NCBI GenBank assembly: GCA_965263045.1
Contig: CBDHGK010000041.1
Span: 124,001 to 188,000, forward strand
Direction of reading: 5' to 3'
DNA: 64,000 bases
Source: G963664115 sp965263045
Lineage (GTDB): Bacteria; Acidobacteriota; Terriglobia; 20CM-2-55-15
Shown here: piece by piece, positions 25,906-34,590 of the stretch
Numbering within the stretch: the first letter of the stretch is position 1
How the letters are laid out: every line of letters begins with the position of its first letter
Notes under the pieces: generated by a model
What the model was told of the DNA's origin: nothing
The model's input: only the letters and a program-made list of their open reading frames with translations
The model's database searches: none
Program-made: the position numbers and the translations under genes

Positions 25906-27346
25906 GAGTCAAGCCCATTCTTAGTTGAAACTCTCCACGGCTCACGATGGGTCATGCAACCTTCTTCTTCGATCTCGTCGACGTCTTCGCCTCAATTTTC
26001 AGCTCTCGCTGGAGGGCTTCGCGGAGCTTTGGAAGATGACGGTAGCCGATCACCTTCCTCAGGCGCGGTTCGATGTCGATGAGCGCCGTCGCCAACCAGC
26101 GTTGCCGCTGACTCGAGTTCTTCCAATGATCGACCTTCGCACACCTTTCCTCGACAAGGGCATTGACCGATTCCAGGCAATTCGTCGTCTTGAACGAACG
26201 GCCCAAGACCCCGTACACGCCGAGCCGATGCAACGTGAGGGTCTCTTCCAGGCCTTCCTCAAGGCTCGCAGCCCCCGATTGGTTTCGCTCCTCGAGCTCT
26301 CCATGGAGCTCTCCGAGCGCCGCCCGAGCTTCGTCGTACTCCGGGCGCTCGTAGGCCCGCTGCAGCCGGCGTCGCCACACGGCTTGCTCGGTCTTCGATA
26401 GGTATCTCACGACGTTCTCGCGTTTGTGCCATTGGCAGCGTTGGACCAGGGCTCGATTCCTGAATGCCTTCTTGACCGCCGCCCGCAGACCTTTGCCGCC
26501 GTCGACAATCACCAGCACGCCTTCAGAGATGTCCAGGCCCCGCTCCATCAACGAACGGAGAAACGGAGTCAGCACTTGCTCGTTCTCCGTGTCGGTCTCC
26601 ACGAAGCCCAAGAAGCGTTTGTCGCCCGAAAGCGTGACGCCCAGGGCCACTACCATCAGGGCGTCGGCAAACGCCTTCCCGTCCAGGAAGATCGCCACGA
26701 CGTCCTCGCCACTCAGATCCCGCTCCTGCATCTCCCGAAGTTTCGCGGCACTCGCCTGGACGAATCCTCGAGACACCGTCGAACTCGACAGTCCGATCGC
26801 TCCCGGAATCGCTTCAGCGGCCGATTCATAGTTCCGGCAGGAGATCCCATACAGCACACGTCTGAGCAGTAGCTCGTTCACCGCGCCACCCGGACTGAGT
26901 TCCTCGTAGGTCCGAAGCGGAATCTCCCCGCCCGCCACGCTGCGCACTCGAGGCACCCGAACCGGCACCCGCTGGCCACCCAGCCCCACGGTCCCCGGAT
27001 TGCTCCCGTGTCGCCGGCCCCGCAACGCCGCCTCCTTTCGTGCGTATCGCTCACCCGCCAACGACTTCACTTCCTCGTCGAGCAACTCCTCCACGTGCAT
27101 CAACCCCAGTGGGATCAACGCCCGAATCATCTCCACCTTCGAGTCCAATTCCAGTCCCGAGTATTCCTCCCGGCTCAGGACCTCGACCTCACCCAGCACA
27201 CGCGACTTCTTGCGTTTCTTTACCGAACGTAACAGACTCCTCATCTCGGCTCCTTTCTCTTACAGGCTTGATGTTGTTTCTTCCAATACCATCAAACCAT
27301 GGGGTTTGGAGCCGTTTCAATTTCCAACTAAGATTGGCACACATTC
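25906..27346 (-). mobile_element. IS256-family insertion sequence, copy 2 (1441 bp)
   Basis: Same element as at 785-2222, flanked by a perfect 8-bp duplication GACTCAGC at 25898-25905 and 27347-27354. This copy has three extra bases in the transposase (one Glu codon) and G instead of A near the right end (27302). Same orientation as copy 1, about 25 kb away, so recombination between them could delete or amplify the intervening segment. It interrupts higB. Confidence 0.95.
25952..27244 (-). CDS. IS256-family transposase, copy 2
   Basis: 430 residues, identical to copy 1 except for one additional Glu in LREMQERDLSGED. The catalytic Asp, Asp, Glu and the C-x2-H motif are all kept, so this is the likelier active copy. 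The ATG is preceded by AAAGGAG in the terminal segment of the element. Confidence 0.95.
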   Translation of the reverse strand: MRSLLRSVKKRKKSRVLGEVEVLSREEYSGLELDSKVEMIRALIPLGLMHVEELLDEEVKSLAGERYARKEAALRGRRHGSNPGTVGLGGQRVPVRVPRVRSVAGGEIPLRTYEELSPGGAVNELLLRRVLYGISCRNYESAAEAIPGAIGLSSSTVSRGFVQASAAKLREMQERDLSGEDVVAIFLDGKAFADALMVVALGVTLSGDKRFLGFVETDTENEQVLTPFLRSLMERGLDISEGVLVIVDGGKGLRAAVKKAFRNRALVQRCQWHKRENVVRYLSKTEQAVWRRRLQRAYERPEYDEARAALGELHGELEERNQSGAASLEEGLEETLTLHRLGVYGVLGRSFKTTNCLESVNALVEERCAKVDHWKNSSQRQRWLATALIDIEPRLRKVIGYRHLPKLREALQRELKIEAKTSTRSKKKVA

Positions 27347-27545
27347 GACTCAGCTGAGACACTTAGTGATCTCCGGGTGCCACCCGGGAACCAACTGGAA
27401 GCCTTGAATGCCGATCGGTCCGGACAACTTAGCATTCGCGTGAACGATCAGTATCGCGTTTCCTTCGTCTGGACGGAATCAGGGCCAGCGGAAGTGGAGA
27501 TCGTTAATTATCATTGAATTCCTAACGCAGAGGACGGAGGTCTGA

Positions 27546-27854
27546 ATGGTTCGGATTCCTACACATCGTACGCCAACACATCCGGGCGAGATGCTCTTGG
27601 CAGAGTTTCTGACTCCCATGGGCCTGAGCCAACGCGACCTTGCCGATGGCATCCGAGTGCCCTATCAGCGGGTGAATGAGTTGGTGAATGGTCGTCGTGG
27701 GATCTCGCCCAGTACTGCCCTTCGCCTCGCGAAGTTCTTTGGGACGACCCCCGATCTGTGGATGAACCTCCAGCTCCGCTGGGATCTGTATCATGCCCAG
27801 ACCGCCGAATCGTCAGAACTGAACCGCATCAAACAGGTAAGGCAGGCCAGGTAG
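27546..27854 (+). CDS. higA: HigA-type antitoxin (XRE family)
   Basis: 102 residues. The helix-turn-helix is MGLSQRDLADGIRVPYQRVNELVNGRRGIS (about 27-56), preceded by HPGEMLLAEFL and followed by TALRLAKFFGTTPDLWMNLQ, the characteristic HigA/VapI block. It represses its own operon and neutralises HigB. It lies 28 bases after the broken higB. The normal order higB-higA is kept. Confidence 0.92.
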   Translation: MVRIPTHRTPTHPGEMLLAEFLTPMGLSQRDLADGIRVPYQRVNELVNGRRGISPSTALRLAKFFGTTPDLWMNLQLRWDLYHAQTAESSELNRIKQVRQAR

Positions 27855-27919
27855 CCAAAGGGCGGTATTAATACGCAATGAAGCTGCCGGTCCCTGTTAT
27901 ACCGTCTTGGTCGTGACTC

Positions 27920-28417
27920 ATGAAAGATATCGCCTTCAACGTCAACGATGCTGAGATCCGAATGGCGTTCTTGAGCCACTTACTGCCCGATGCAATTGAC
28001 TGTCTTGAAGCGGACACCGTTCCAAGCTGGGGGAAGATGACGGCGTACCATATGGTAGAGCACCTTGTCTGGGCCTTACAGTTATCCACTGGCAGAGACA
28101 CAGTCACATGTGAAATTCCAGCGACCCGCCGAGAGGAAATGATAGTTTGGCTTTATGACGACAGACCCAGCCCCAGAGATTTCAAGAATCCCACACTCCC
28201 TGACAACCCGCTGCCCCTGAGATATTCGAGTGTGGCAGACGCGAAGGCGGCGTTTCACAAAGAACTCGATCATTTCATCAAGTTCAGGGAAACGCAGCCA
28301 GATGAAATGAATACGCACCCCCTATTCGGAACGATAGCAACCGACGGATGGGAACGCGTCCACTTCAAACACAGCTATCATCACCTGCTACAGTTTGGCC
28401 TGATTCGTAAGGTATGA
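27920..28417 (+). CDS. DinB/DUF1569-like protein
   Basis: 165 residues. The blocks VPSWGKMTAYHMVEHLVWAL and RVHFKHSYHHLLQFGLI give the spaced histidines of the DinB-like four-helix fold (DUF1569 branch). Such proteins are soluble metal-binding proteins; reactions are mostly unknown, though some relatives are thiol transferases. Single cassette-like gene on the same strand as its neighbours. A GTTATAC sequence at 27896 just upstream could be a worn attC core, but its arms are poor. A clear attC-like palindrome follows directly. Confidence 0.75.
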   Translation: MKDIAFNVNDAEIRMAFLSHLLPDAIDCLEADTVPSWGKMTAYHMVEHLVWALQLSTGRDTVTCEIPATRREEMIVWLYDDRPSPRDFKNPTLPDNPLPLRYSSVADAKAAFHKELDHFIKFRETQPDEMNTHPLFGTIATDGWERVHFKHSYHHLLQFGLIRKV

Positions 28418-28421
28418 GGCC

Positions 28422-28542
28422 GTATAACTCAACGACGGAACTTGTTGTCTGTCAATACGATGGACGCTGTCATCTGTAAACAACTGCTGTCGGTCGGCGA
28501 CAACCATCGCACAACCGGCAGCTCATCGCCTATCCGTTAGAC
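28422..28542 (+). repeat. integron attC-like site 3
   Basis: GTATAAC (28422-28428) and GTTAGAC (28536-28542) form the outer cores. The arms share CGACGGAACTTG against CGATGAGCTG and an inner CGATGG on both arms when the right side is reverse-complemented. It starts five bases after the DUF1569 stop, a usual attC position. Confidence 0.7.
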
Positions 28543-28633
28543 GGACACAGTGGGAACAATCCGGCGGCTTGGGTGTCCATATCTATAGACGCGGCGGTCA
28601 TAGGGCGTCGCCCGAAAGAAGTGGGAGTCGAAC

Positions 28634-29434
28634 GTGAACAGAATCAACGGCATTAGATCCATTACTATCGCTATCTCATGCCTGATTGTCGCGCTCGGGG
28701 TTTGCGCTTCGGGACTCCGCGGGCAGCAACGCGATGGCGATCTGCCGGAAGAGCTGCCGGTCCCGATAAGGGACCCTGAGGCGATTCAATTCAAGACGTC
28801 AGACTTTACGTTCGTGCGGATCTCGTACTCTGAACCCCCCGGTAGTTGGGATACCGATTGGCCGGCTGCGGACAGGAGATTCTCAGCTCACGTTGGGAAT
28901 CTTACTGGTCTCTCCACGAATGGCGACGGCCTCGTTTGGGAGCTGACCGATCCGAACCTGAGTCAGTATCCATTCATCTACATCGTCGAAGGTGGCAGAA
29001 TGAGATTGAGCGACGCAGAAGTCGCGGGCCTTCGCGACTATCTCTTAGGTGGTGGCTTTCTGATGGTTGACGACTTCTGGGGAGAACAAGAATGGGAATC
29101 GCTCGCCGGTGAACTTCGGCGCGTATTTCCCGATCGAGAACCGATCGAGCTCCAGATCGATCACGAGATCTTCAGGAATCCATATGAGTTTAGTGAGATA
29201 CCGCAGGTTCCGGACTTCCCGACCGTATTGCGAGGGAACATCCCCCCGGCGCCTGATGCGTCCTACCGCGGACTGGTGGATGATAGAGGCAGGTTAATGG
29301 CCATCCTCAGCCACAATTCGGATTTTGGAGACGCCTGGGAACACGAGGAATCGACCGTTTATCCACGGGAAATCTCGCTTGGGCGTGCCGTCCCGATGGG
29401 CATTAACATAGTCGCGTACGCGCTCACGCACTGA
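28634..29434 (+). CDS. exported DUF4159 protein
   Basis: 266 residues with a signal peptide (about 1-30, SITIAISCLIVALGVCASG). The body contains FTFVRISYSEPPGSWDTDWPAADRRF, then YPFIYIVEGGRMRLSDAEVA and LRDYLLGGGFLMVDDFWGEQEW, the DUF4159 pattern, a glutamine-amidotransferase-like flavodoxin fold. Function unknown. It sits between attC-like sites, so probably a cassette gene, though large for one. Confidence 0.8.
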   Translation: MNRINGIRSITIAISCLIVALGVCASGLRGQQRDGDLPEELPVPIRDPEAIQFKTSDFTFVRISYSEPPGSWDTDWPAADRRFSAHVGNLTGLSTNGDGLVWELTDPNLSQYPFIYIVEGGRMRLSDAEVAGLRDYLLGGGFLMVDDFWGEQEWESLAGELRRVFPDREPIELQIDHEIFRNPYEFSEIPQVPDFPTVLRGNIPPAPDASYRGLVDDRGRLMAILSHNSDFGDAWEHEESTVYPREISLGRAVPMGINIVAYALTH

Positions 29435-29435
29435 G

Positions 29436-29561
29436 GCAAACTGTTCGGACCGGGCACCGGATTTGCTTCAAACATCTGGTGCATGATCGAAATCTCGAGC
29501 TGTTCTGCCAGGATCGTCGAATATGCCGCACTGTTCGCAGCCGAGCGGCAATCCGTTACAC
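29436..29561 (+). repeat. possible attC-like site 4
   Basis: A right core GTTACAC (29555-29561) follows GCAGCCGAGCGGCAATCC. The left core is poorly matched (GGCAAAC near 29436) and only part of the arms pair. Assigned mainly from position between two same-strand genes and from similarity of the right end to the other sites. Confidence 0.4.
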
Positions 29562-29586
29562 GGACTGAATCGACGGAGAAGACACA

Positions 29587-30117
29587 TTGGGAAAGGTTGC
29601 CATTATCGGTAATGCGGGCGGTGGAAAGTCTGTCCTGGCGAGGGCGCTTGGTACGGCCCTGAACCTGCCGGTTCATGTCATCGACGACGCACAGTTTGAA
29701 CCGGGCTGGCGCTCGGCCCCGCTGGAAGAGGTTGCCCATTTCCACGACCAATGGCTTGCCGGCTCGCGTTGGGTCATCGACGGTTGGGGAAGTTGGGAAC
29801 TGATCGAGCCGCGTTTCCAGGAGGCGGACACAATCGTTCTGGTCGATTTCCCTCTCCGCATTCACTATCGGTGGGCGCTCGAACGTCAGCTGTTGGCATT
29901 ATTGGGCTTGAGTCGAGGCTGGCCACCGAAGGGGTGTTCAGCCTGGGGTGTCACCCGTCGCCTGCTCGGAGTCATACGGCGTGTTGATTGTGAGTTGAGG
30001 CCTCGGCTCCTCGCACTCGTTCAGGAACACGAGGATTCAACTCGTGTCGTCCGCCTGCGGTCGCCCCGGGAATTACGCGCGTTTCGAAAACACGCCATCG
30101 AGCTCTACGGCGTTTGA
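29587..30117 (+). CDS. P-loop adenylate kinase-like / topology modulation (FlaR) protein
   Basis: 176 residues from a TTG at 29587. Walker A GNAGGGKSVLARAL (about 8-21), the switch region VIDDAQFEPGWRSAP and SRWVIDGWGSWELIEPRF, and a strand TIVLVDFPLRIHYRWALER match small kinase-like P-loop proteins annotated as DNA topology modulation protein or adenylate kinase-like. The phosphate acceptor is unknown. Same strand as the rest of the cassette-like array. Confidence 0.75.
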   Translation: MGKVAIIGNAGGGKSVLARALGTALNLPVHVIDDAQFEPGWRSAPLEEVAHFHDQWLAGSRWVIDGWGSWELIEPRFQEADTIVLVDFPLRIHYRWALERQLLALLGLSRGWPPKGCSAWGVTRRLLGVIRRVDCELRPRLLALVQEHEDSTRVVRLRSPRELRAFRKHAIELYGV

Positions 30118-30472
30118 CACGTGGCTGCACCAGCCGGCGGCCGCAGAAACCAAGTGAGAGGAATGGATGTTGCCGTCGCTGGTGAACGACAATCCCTTGG
30201 ACTAATAGATGAATCGCCTGACTCATGAGAGAAAAACCGGTCACAGTTCGGGAATTTGAAGAACGCCTGGCCGCGCTGTGTGGCGGCACGGGTCGGAGCA
30301 TGCCCCGGAAACAGCGAGACCGTCACATTATTTTCAGAAGCATTGTGCAGGCGCTGGCGGAGACGGGAATCTATTCGGAGCAATCCCTTAACGCGGCTCT
30401 GAAGCAATGGATTCTGACGGTCGGCTCAGGCATCGCGATCGATCACGTGACGCTCCGACGCTACCTCGTGGA

Positions 30473-31858
30473 GAGTTATAACCGAATCTGGTGTTTGAGG
30501 GATTGAAGAAAAGCGGCGTATCTGGTTGATTTGTTGTTTACGAGACTTCAAAGCAACCAAAGGAGATACGCCACTATGAGTAAGAGTATCGTTATTGAAC
30601 GGGAAGATCGAGAAGCGATCGCAGACGCGGTGACCGATTTGCTACGAGCCGGAGCTCAAGAGCTGATCCAACGCGCAGTCGAAGCCGAATTGTCAGAACT
30701 GCTATCCCAGCACAACGATCGGCGCACCGAGAAGGGGAACGCCGGGGTGGTGCGCAATGGCTATCTGCCTGAACGCGAACTGCAGACCGGTTTGGGACCG
30801 GTAACGGTGCAAATCCCGAAGGTCCGTGCCAAGACCGGCGAAGCGGTGACGTTCCGATCGGCGCTGGTACCTCCGTACATTCGAAAGACGAAGTCGCTGG
30901 AAGCCGCGGTGCCGTGGTTGTATTTGAAAGGCGTCTCGAGCGGCGAAATGGGTGAAGCCCTAAAAGTTCTTGTCGGTCCCCAGGCGCAAGGTCTGTCGGC
31001 GAGCACGGTATCGCGCCTGAAGCAGGTCTGGGGCGAGGAGTACCGCCAAAGCTGCGAGGAGCGGCTGGATGCAAACCGCTGGGTGTATGTCTGGGCCGAC
31101 GGCATTTACAGCGGACTTCGTGCGGAACAAACCAAGTTGTGTGCATTGGTCGTGATCGGCGTGAATGAACGCGGAGAGAAGCGTTTTCTGGCGATCGAAG
31201 ACGGTGTCCGGGAATCGACACAGAGTTGGCGCGAGGTCTTGTTGAAGCTGAAGTCCCGTGGGATGAATATCCCGGAGTTGGCCATCGGTGACGGTGCGAT
31301 GGGGTTCTGGGCCGCACTGGAGGAAATCTATCCCGGGACACGCCAACAACGCTGCTGGATGCACAAGACCATGAACGTGTTGAACTGCCTACCCAAGTCG
31401 GCTCAGGCGAAAGCGAAAGAGGCCTTGCACGCGATCTGGAAGGCCGAGACAAAGGCAGACGCCGAGAAGGCATTCGACCTGTTCATTGAAACCTATGAAC
31501 CGAAATATCCGAAAGCCACTCTCTGCCTCCAGAAAGACAGCGAAGCACTGCTGGCCTTTTACGACTTCCCGGCCAAGCACTGGCAGAGCCTCAGAACGAC
31601 CAATCCCATTGAGTCGACCTTCGCGACCATCCGCCACCGGACCAAGCGATCCAGGGGGTGCCTGACGCGCGACGGCATGCTGCACATGATGTTCAAACTG
31701 GGACAGTGCGCTCAGAAGAACTGGCGACGATTACGAGGATTCGATGATCTGGCCAAGGTGATTACTGGAGTGAAATTCAACGATGGTATCGAGGTGACAA
31801 ACGTCGATCAGGCCGCCGCTTGATTCAGTCGCCTAAACACCACTTTTGACAATAACTC
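30473..31858 (+). mobile_element. second type of IS256-family insertion sequence (1386 bp)
   Basis: Termini GAGTTATAACC... and, reverse-complemented, GAGTTATTGTC... are imperfect inverted repeats that also share TGGTGTTT about 20 bases in. A 9-bp direct repeat CCTCGTGGA flanks it (30464-30472 and 31859-31867). The sequence is unrelated at DNA level to the other IS256-family element here. One transposase gene. Confidence 0.93.
30576..31823 (+). CDS. IS256-family transposase, second type
   Basis: 415 residues from the ATG at 30576, after AAAGGAG (an upstream in-frame start at 30531 has no such signal). Conserved blocks: VVRNGYLPERELQTGLGPV, VYVWADGIYSGL (first Asp), ELAIGDGAMGFWAAL (second Asp), QQRCWMHKTMNVL (C-x2-H) and LRTTNPIESTFATIRHRT (Glu). 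Complete, so the element is potentially active. Confidence 0.95.
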   Translation: MSKSIVIEREDREAIADAVTDLLRAGAQELIQRAVEAELSELLSQHNDRRTEKGNAGVVRNGYLPERELQTGLGPVTVQIPKVRAKTGEAVTFRSALVPPYIRKTKSLEAAVPWLYLKGVSSGEMGEALKVLVGPQAQGLSASTVSRLKQVWGEEYRQSCEERLDANRWVYVWADGIYSGLRAEQTKLCALVVIGVNERGEKRFLAIEDGVRESTQSWREVLLKLKSRGMNIPELAIGDGAMGFWAALEEIYPGTRQQRCWMHKTMNVLNCLPKSAQAKAKEALHAIWKAETKADAEKAFDLFIETYEPKYPKATLCLQKDSEALLAFYDFPAKHWQSLRTTNPIESTFATIRHRTKRSRGCLTRDGMLHMMFKLGQCAQKNWRRLRGFDDLAKVITGVKFNDGIEVTNVDQAAA

Positions 31859-32045
31859 CCTCGTGGATGAGGGTTACCTTAGTCGTGATGCTCCGGGTAC
31901 GCAGTATCAGGTTCATCCTGATGGTAGAGAAATGGAATTCGAGCCTGGCGTGAGCCGGGTAAACTCGGTGACAGTGGTTCAGGCCGCCCGGGAGCAAGCC
32001 GCCGTTCGGAAGCGGGAACGGTTGGAGCAAAACCTGTAGAGGCTG

Positions 32046-32095
32046 GCCAAACAACCGATTCCAGCCGACGGCGAGAGGCGACGCGATCGTTGGGT
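32046..32095 (+). repeat. possible shortened attC-like site 5
   Basis: GCCAAAC (32046-32052) and GTTGGGT (32089-32095) bound a 50-base segment containing ACAACCGATTCCAGCCGACG. It resembles one arm of a typical attC but is too short for a full palindrome. It lies just after the DUF2087 stop and may mark the right end of the cassette array. The following 32096-32411 (316 bases) shows no gene. Confidence 0.35.
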
Positions 32096-32411
32096 CAGAT
32101 ATCAATTTCCTGAAGACGTCTCACCCGAGCCCGGACTTGCCCATGGACGACGCGTTTCCCAATCTCTTACAGCCTCGGAGATTTTCACTTCCCTCCGTCG
32201 GTCGTATGCCCCCGGTTCCAGGAATAATTGTCACACGATGCCTCGATCTCCATTGAGAAAGAGCCCATGTATTGACTATCCTCCTTGGGCGGCTTACTCA
32301 GGATCGGCGTGTTCGCCACGATCCTCGATGTGATCGCAGTCACGGGTGTCGGCATAGGTCGGGTTCGGGTGCCGGGCGCCTCCACGGTTACCTCAAGAAA
32401 GGACTCACTGG

Positions 32412-33413
32412 ATGAGCTCAACCCAAAATCTGAGACTGACGCTGGCATGCTGGGATTACGACCGGACGCGCCCGATTATGGAAAACCGGGTGAGGTTCGA
32501 CGGCATCGATCTGACCTACCTGAACCTCGTGGTCGAGGAAATCTTCTTCCGCCAGATGCGACACCATGAATTCGACGTCTCGGAAATGTCGTTTTCCTCA
32601 TACCTGGTGTCCCGCTTTGAAGCCAATCCGCCATTCATCGCGATTCCCGTCTTCCCGTCGCGGTCGTTCCGTCACTCCGGTATCTATATCCACACCCATG
32701 CCGGGATCGGGCAACCGCCCGACCTCATCGGTAAACGCATCGGCTGCGCCGAATACCAATTGACGGCCAACGTCTGGATTCGCGGAATACTGAATGACGA
32801 CTATGGAGTCGCGCCGTCGAGCTTCCTGACGCTCACTGGCGGTCTGGAAGATCCCGGCCGCATTGAAAAGGCCGGCCTCTCACTGCCTCCGGGTATTCAG
32901 ACCGAACGTATCGCGCCCAACCAGACGTTGTCGGAGATGCTCGAGACCGGTGAGATCGATGCACTGTTCAGCCCACGGGCGCCTTCGAGCTTTAGCCGGG
33001 GAAGCGCGAACGTCGGCCGGCTCTTCGGCGACACCTATGCGGCCGAACGCGAATACTATGAGAAGACCCGGATCTTCCCCATCATGCACCTGGTGGCCAT
33101 CCGGCGCGAAGTGTACGAAGAAAATCCCTGGGTGGCCCAGTCGCTGCTCAAAGGCTTCGTTGAGGCGCGGCGCATGGCGTATCGGGATCTGCATGAAACG
33201 GCAGCTCTCAAGGTCATGCTTCCATGGTTGATCCGGCATGTCGCCGAGACGGAAGAGATTATGGGCACGGATTTCTGGGAGTACGGCTTTGAAGCCAACG
33301 CTGAGTCCATCAATCGATTGCTCCGCTATCACCATGAGCAGGGGCTGTCCCCGCGCCAGTTGACCCCCGAGGAGATCTTCGCTCCGGAAACACTCGAGAC
33401 GTTCAAGATATAG
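32412..33413 (+). CDS. 4,5-dihydroxyphthalate decarboxylase-like / periplasmic-binding-fold protein
   Basis: 333 residues, no signal peptide. Family blocks: LRLTLACWDYDRTRPIMENR, FDVSEMSFSSYLVSRFE, FIAIPVFPSRSFRHSGIYI, IGKRIGCAEYQLTANVWIRG and FPIMHLVAIRREVYEENPWVA. The fold is that of ABC substrate-binding proteins, but this branch is annotated as 4,5-dihydroxyphthalate decarboxylase. Catalysis on that compound is not assured here because no phthalate-pathway genes are nearby. It is the first chromosomal-type gene after the cassette-like region. Confidence 0.75.
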   Translation: MSSTQNLRLTLACWDYDRTRPIMENRVRFDGIDLTYLNLVVEEIFFRQMRHHEFDVSEMSFSSYLVSRFEANPPFIAIPVFPSRSFRHSGIYIHTHAGIGQPPDLIGKRIGCAEYQLTANVWIRGILNDDYGVAPSSFLTLTGGLEDPGRIEKAGLSLPPGIQTERIAPNQTLSEMLETGEIDALFSPRAPSSFSRGSANVGRLFGDTYAAEREYYEKTRIFPIMHLVAIRREVYEENPWVAQSLLKGFVEARRMAYRDLHETAALKVMLPWLIRHVAETEEIMGTDFWEYGFEANAESINRLLRYHHEQGLSPRQLTPEEIFAPETLETFKI

Positions 33414-33608
33414 CCACTCAGTGCGAGAGATGAGGTCAAATTCCGGCCGCCGTGCCGGGTCCCCGCGCCCCGGAAGAAAATGTCCAGTCACCGTCTTCGC
33501 CGGGGCCCTGCCGTCGCTTCGCTTATCCGCCACTGGTGGGGACCTCGCGTGTTAACATCGCTCACGTCCACTCCCGGACGATCAACAGCGGATTACGGAG
33601 TGATTTTC

Positions 33609-34577
33609 ATGGGCAAATTAATTCTTCGACTATCGTTTGCGGGCGTACTGCTGCTCGCAGCATGTGCGCCGGCGACCGAGCCCGCAGAACCCGCCCCCGA
33701 ACCCGAGGCGACGGTCCCATCCGACCCGATACCGGCAAGAATAGTTGCCGAGCGTGGCGGGTTTATTCCCGAAGGTGTCGAATACGACCAAACGAACGGT
33801 CGCTTCCTGACCGGCTCGCTGTCGGAGGGATCGGTATTCGAGATCGACAACGATGGCACCTTGACGGCCGTTGTTGTTGATCCGGAACTGGTCTCATCGG
33901 TCGGCATCGAAGTGGATGAGCCCCGCGACCGCTTGCTGGTTGCGAATTCCGACAGGGCAGTATTTGACGGCAGCAGCCAGGGCCAGGCGAAACTCGGCGT
34001 GTTCAACCTGACTACGGGTGAGCGCATCGCGATGGTCGACCTGGTGCCTACTCTTGGGGATCTGCCCGATGACGCGGCATTCTTCGCCAACGATTTGACT
34101 GTGTCCGATGACGGCACAATCTATGTGACCGATACCCGGATGAACGTCGTTTACCAGGTCGACGGAGCCTACGAGGCTTCTCTACTGCACCGGTTCGAGC
34201 CGACGGAAGGCCTCGCCCTGAACGGCATCGTCCACCATCGGGACGGCTATCTGCTGGTGATCGGCAGCGGAAATATCTACAGAATGCCCGTGGACGATCC
34301 AGCGGCCACCAAACAAGTGGCCATGGCCGCACCAGTGGAAGGCGCCGACGGACTGGTCTGGGCGTCGGATGGACGCCTAGCCGTCGTATCCAACAGCGGT
34401 GCCGGTGTCGTGGCCCTGACCAGTAGTGACGGATGGGTGTCGGCGGAAGTGGACGGCGTCGCAAGCTACGAAGGGCAGTCGACGACGGGAGCAGCCGTCG
34501 GCGATGATATCTACGTTGTGCATCCGCATTTCGGGGATGCAGATCCCCCGATGATCGACCGCGTCACGTTTGACTAG
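33609..34577 (+). CDS. lipoprotein with SMP-30/NHL-like beta-propeller
   Basis: 322 residues from the ATG at 33609. The lipobox LLAAC (Cys about 19) and a Pro/Glu-rich linker (about 20-45) anchor a six-bladed propeller-like domain. Repeats include FIPEGVEYDQTNGRFLTGSL, SSVGIEVDEPRDRLLVANSD, FANDLTVSDDGTIYVTDTRM and GADGLVWASDGRLAVVSNSG. Similar to SMP-30/gluconolactonase-like proteins. Exported; substrate unknown. Separated from the alkyl-DHAP synthase by a palindromic repeat. Confidence 0.8.
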   Translation: MGKLILRLSFAGVLLLAACAPATEPAEPAPEPEATVPSDPIPARIVAERGGFIPEGVEYDQTNGRFLTGSLSEGSVFEIDNDGTLTAVVVDPELVSSVGIEVDEPRDRLLVANSDRAVFDGSSQGQAKLGVFNLTTGERIAMVDLVPTLGDLPDDAAFFANDLTVSDDGTIYVTDTRMNVVYQVDGAYEASLLHRFEPTEGLALNGIVHHRDGYLLVIGSGNIYRMPVDDPAATKQVAMAAPVEGADGLVWASDGRLAVVSNSGAGVVALTSSDGWVSAEVDGVASYEGQSTTGAAVGDDIYVVHPHFGDADPPMIDRVTFD

Positions 34578-34590
34578 GCCGAACTTCACC

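Larger units (their letters stand above)
25775..27517 (+). pseudogene. higB: higB toxin, inactivated by a nonsense codon and an IS256-family insertion
   Basis: The 5' part (25775-25905, GTG start) reads MVHSFRDTGTEDVFNGM, then KTKRARRFCPESVSKVARR, a TAG stop at 25883-25885, and LELLDSA. The 3' part (27355-27517) continues ETLSDLRVPPGNQLEAL and ends YRVSFVWTESGPAEVEIVNYH. The pieces join in frame across the insertion (8-bp duplication GACTCAGC). HigB relatives have Lys where TAG stands, so AAG to TAG is the likely change. The toxin is a ribosome-dependent mRNA endonuclease when intact. Here it carries two independent lesions while the antitoxin gene downstream is intact. Confidence 0.88.
30225..32039 (+). 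pseudogene. DUF2087 protein gene split by an IS256-family element
   Basis: The 5' part (30225-30472) reads MREKPVTVREFEERLAAL, with PRKQRDRHIIFRSIVQALAETGIY and IAIDHVTLRRYLV. The 3' part (31868-32039) resumes in frame as DEGYLSRDAPGTQYQVHPDG and ends ERLEQNL. Joining across the 9-bp duplication CCTCGTGGA gives RRYLVDEGYLSRD, as in DUF2087 proteins, which often follow ArsR-type domains or stand alone. Total about 140 residues. Inactive while the element is present. Confidence 0.85.

Noticed and set aside
27896..27902. GTTATAC between higA and the DUF1569 gene as an attC site
   Set aside because: The core fits but the flanking arms do not pair well and the gap is only 65 bases; kept as a remark, not as a feature.
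24500..32100. CRISPR array
   Set aside because: The recurring palindromes differ in sequence and spacing and each follows a gene; no constant direct repeat with regular spacers was seen here or elsewhere in the window.
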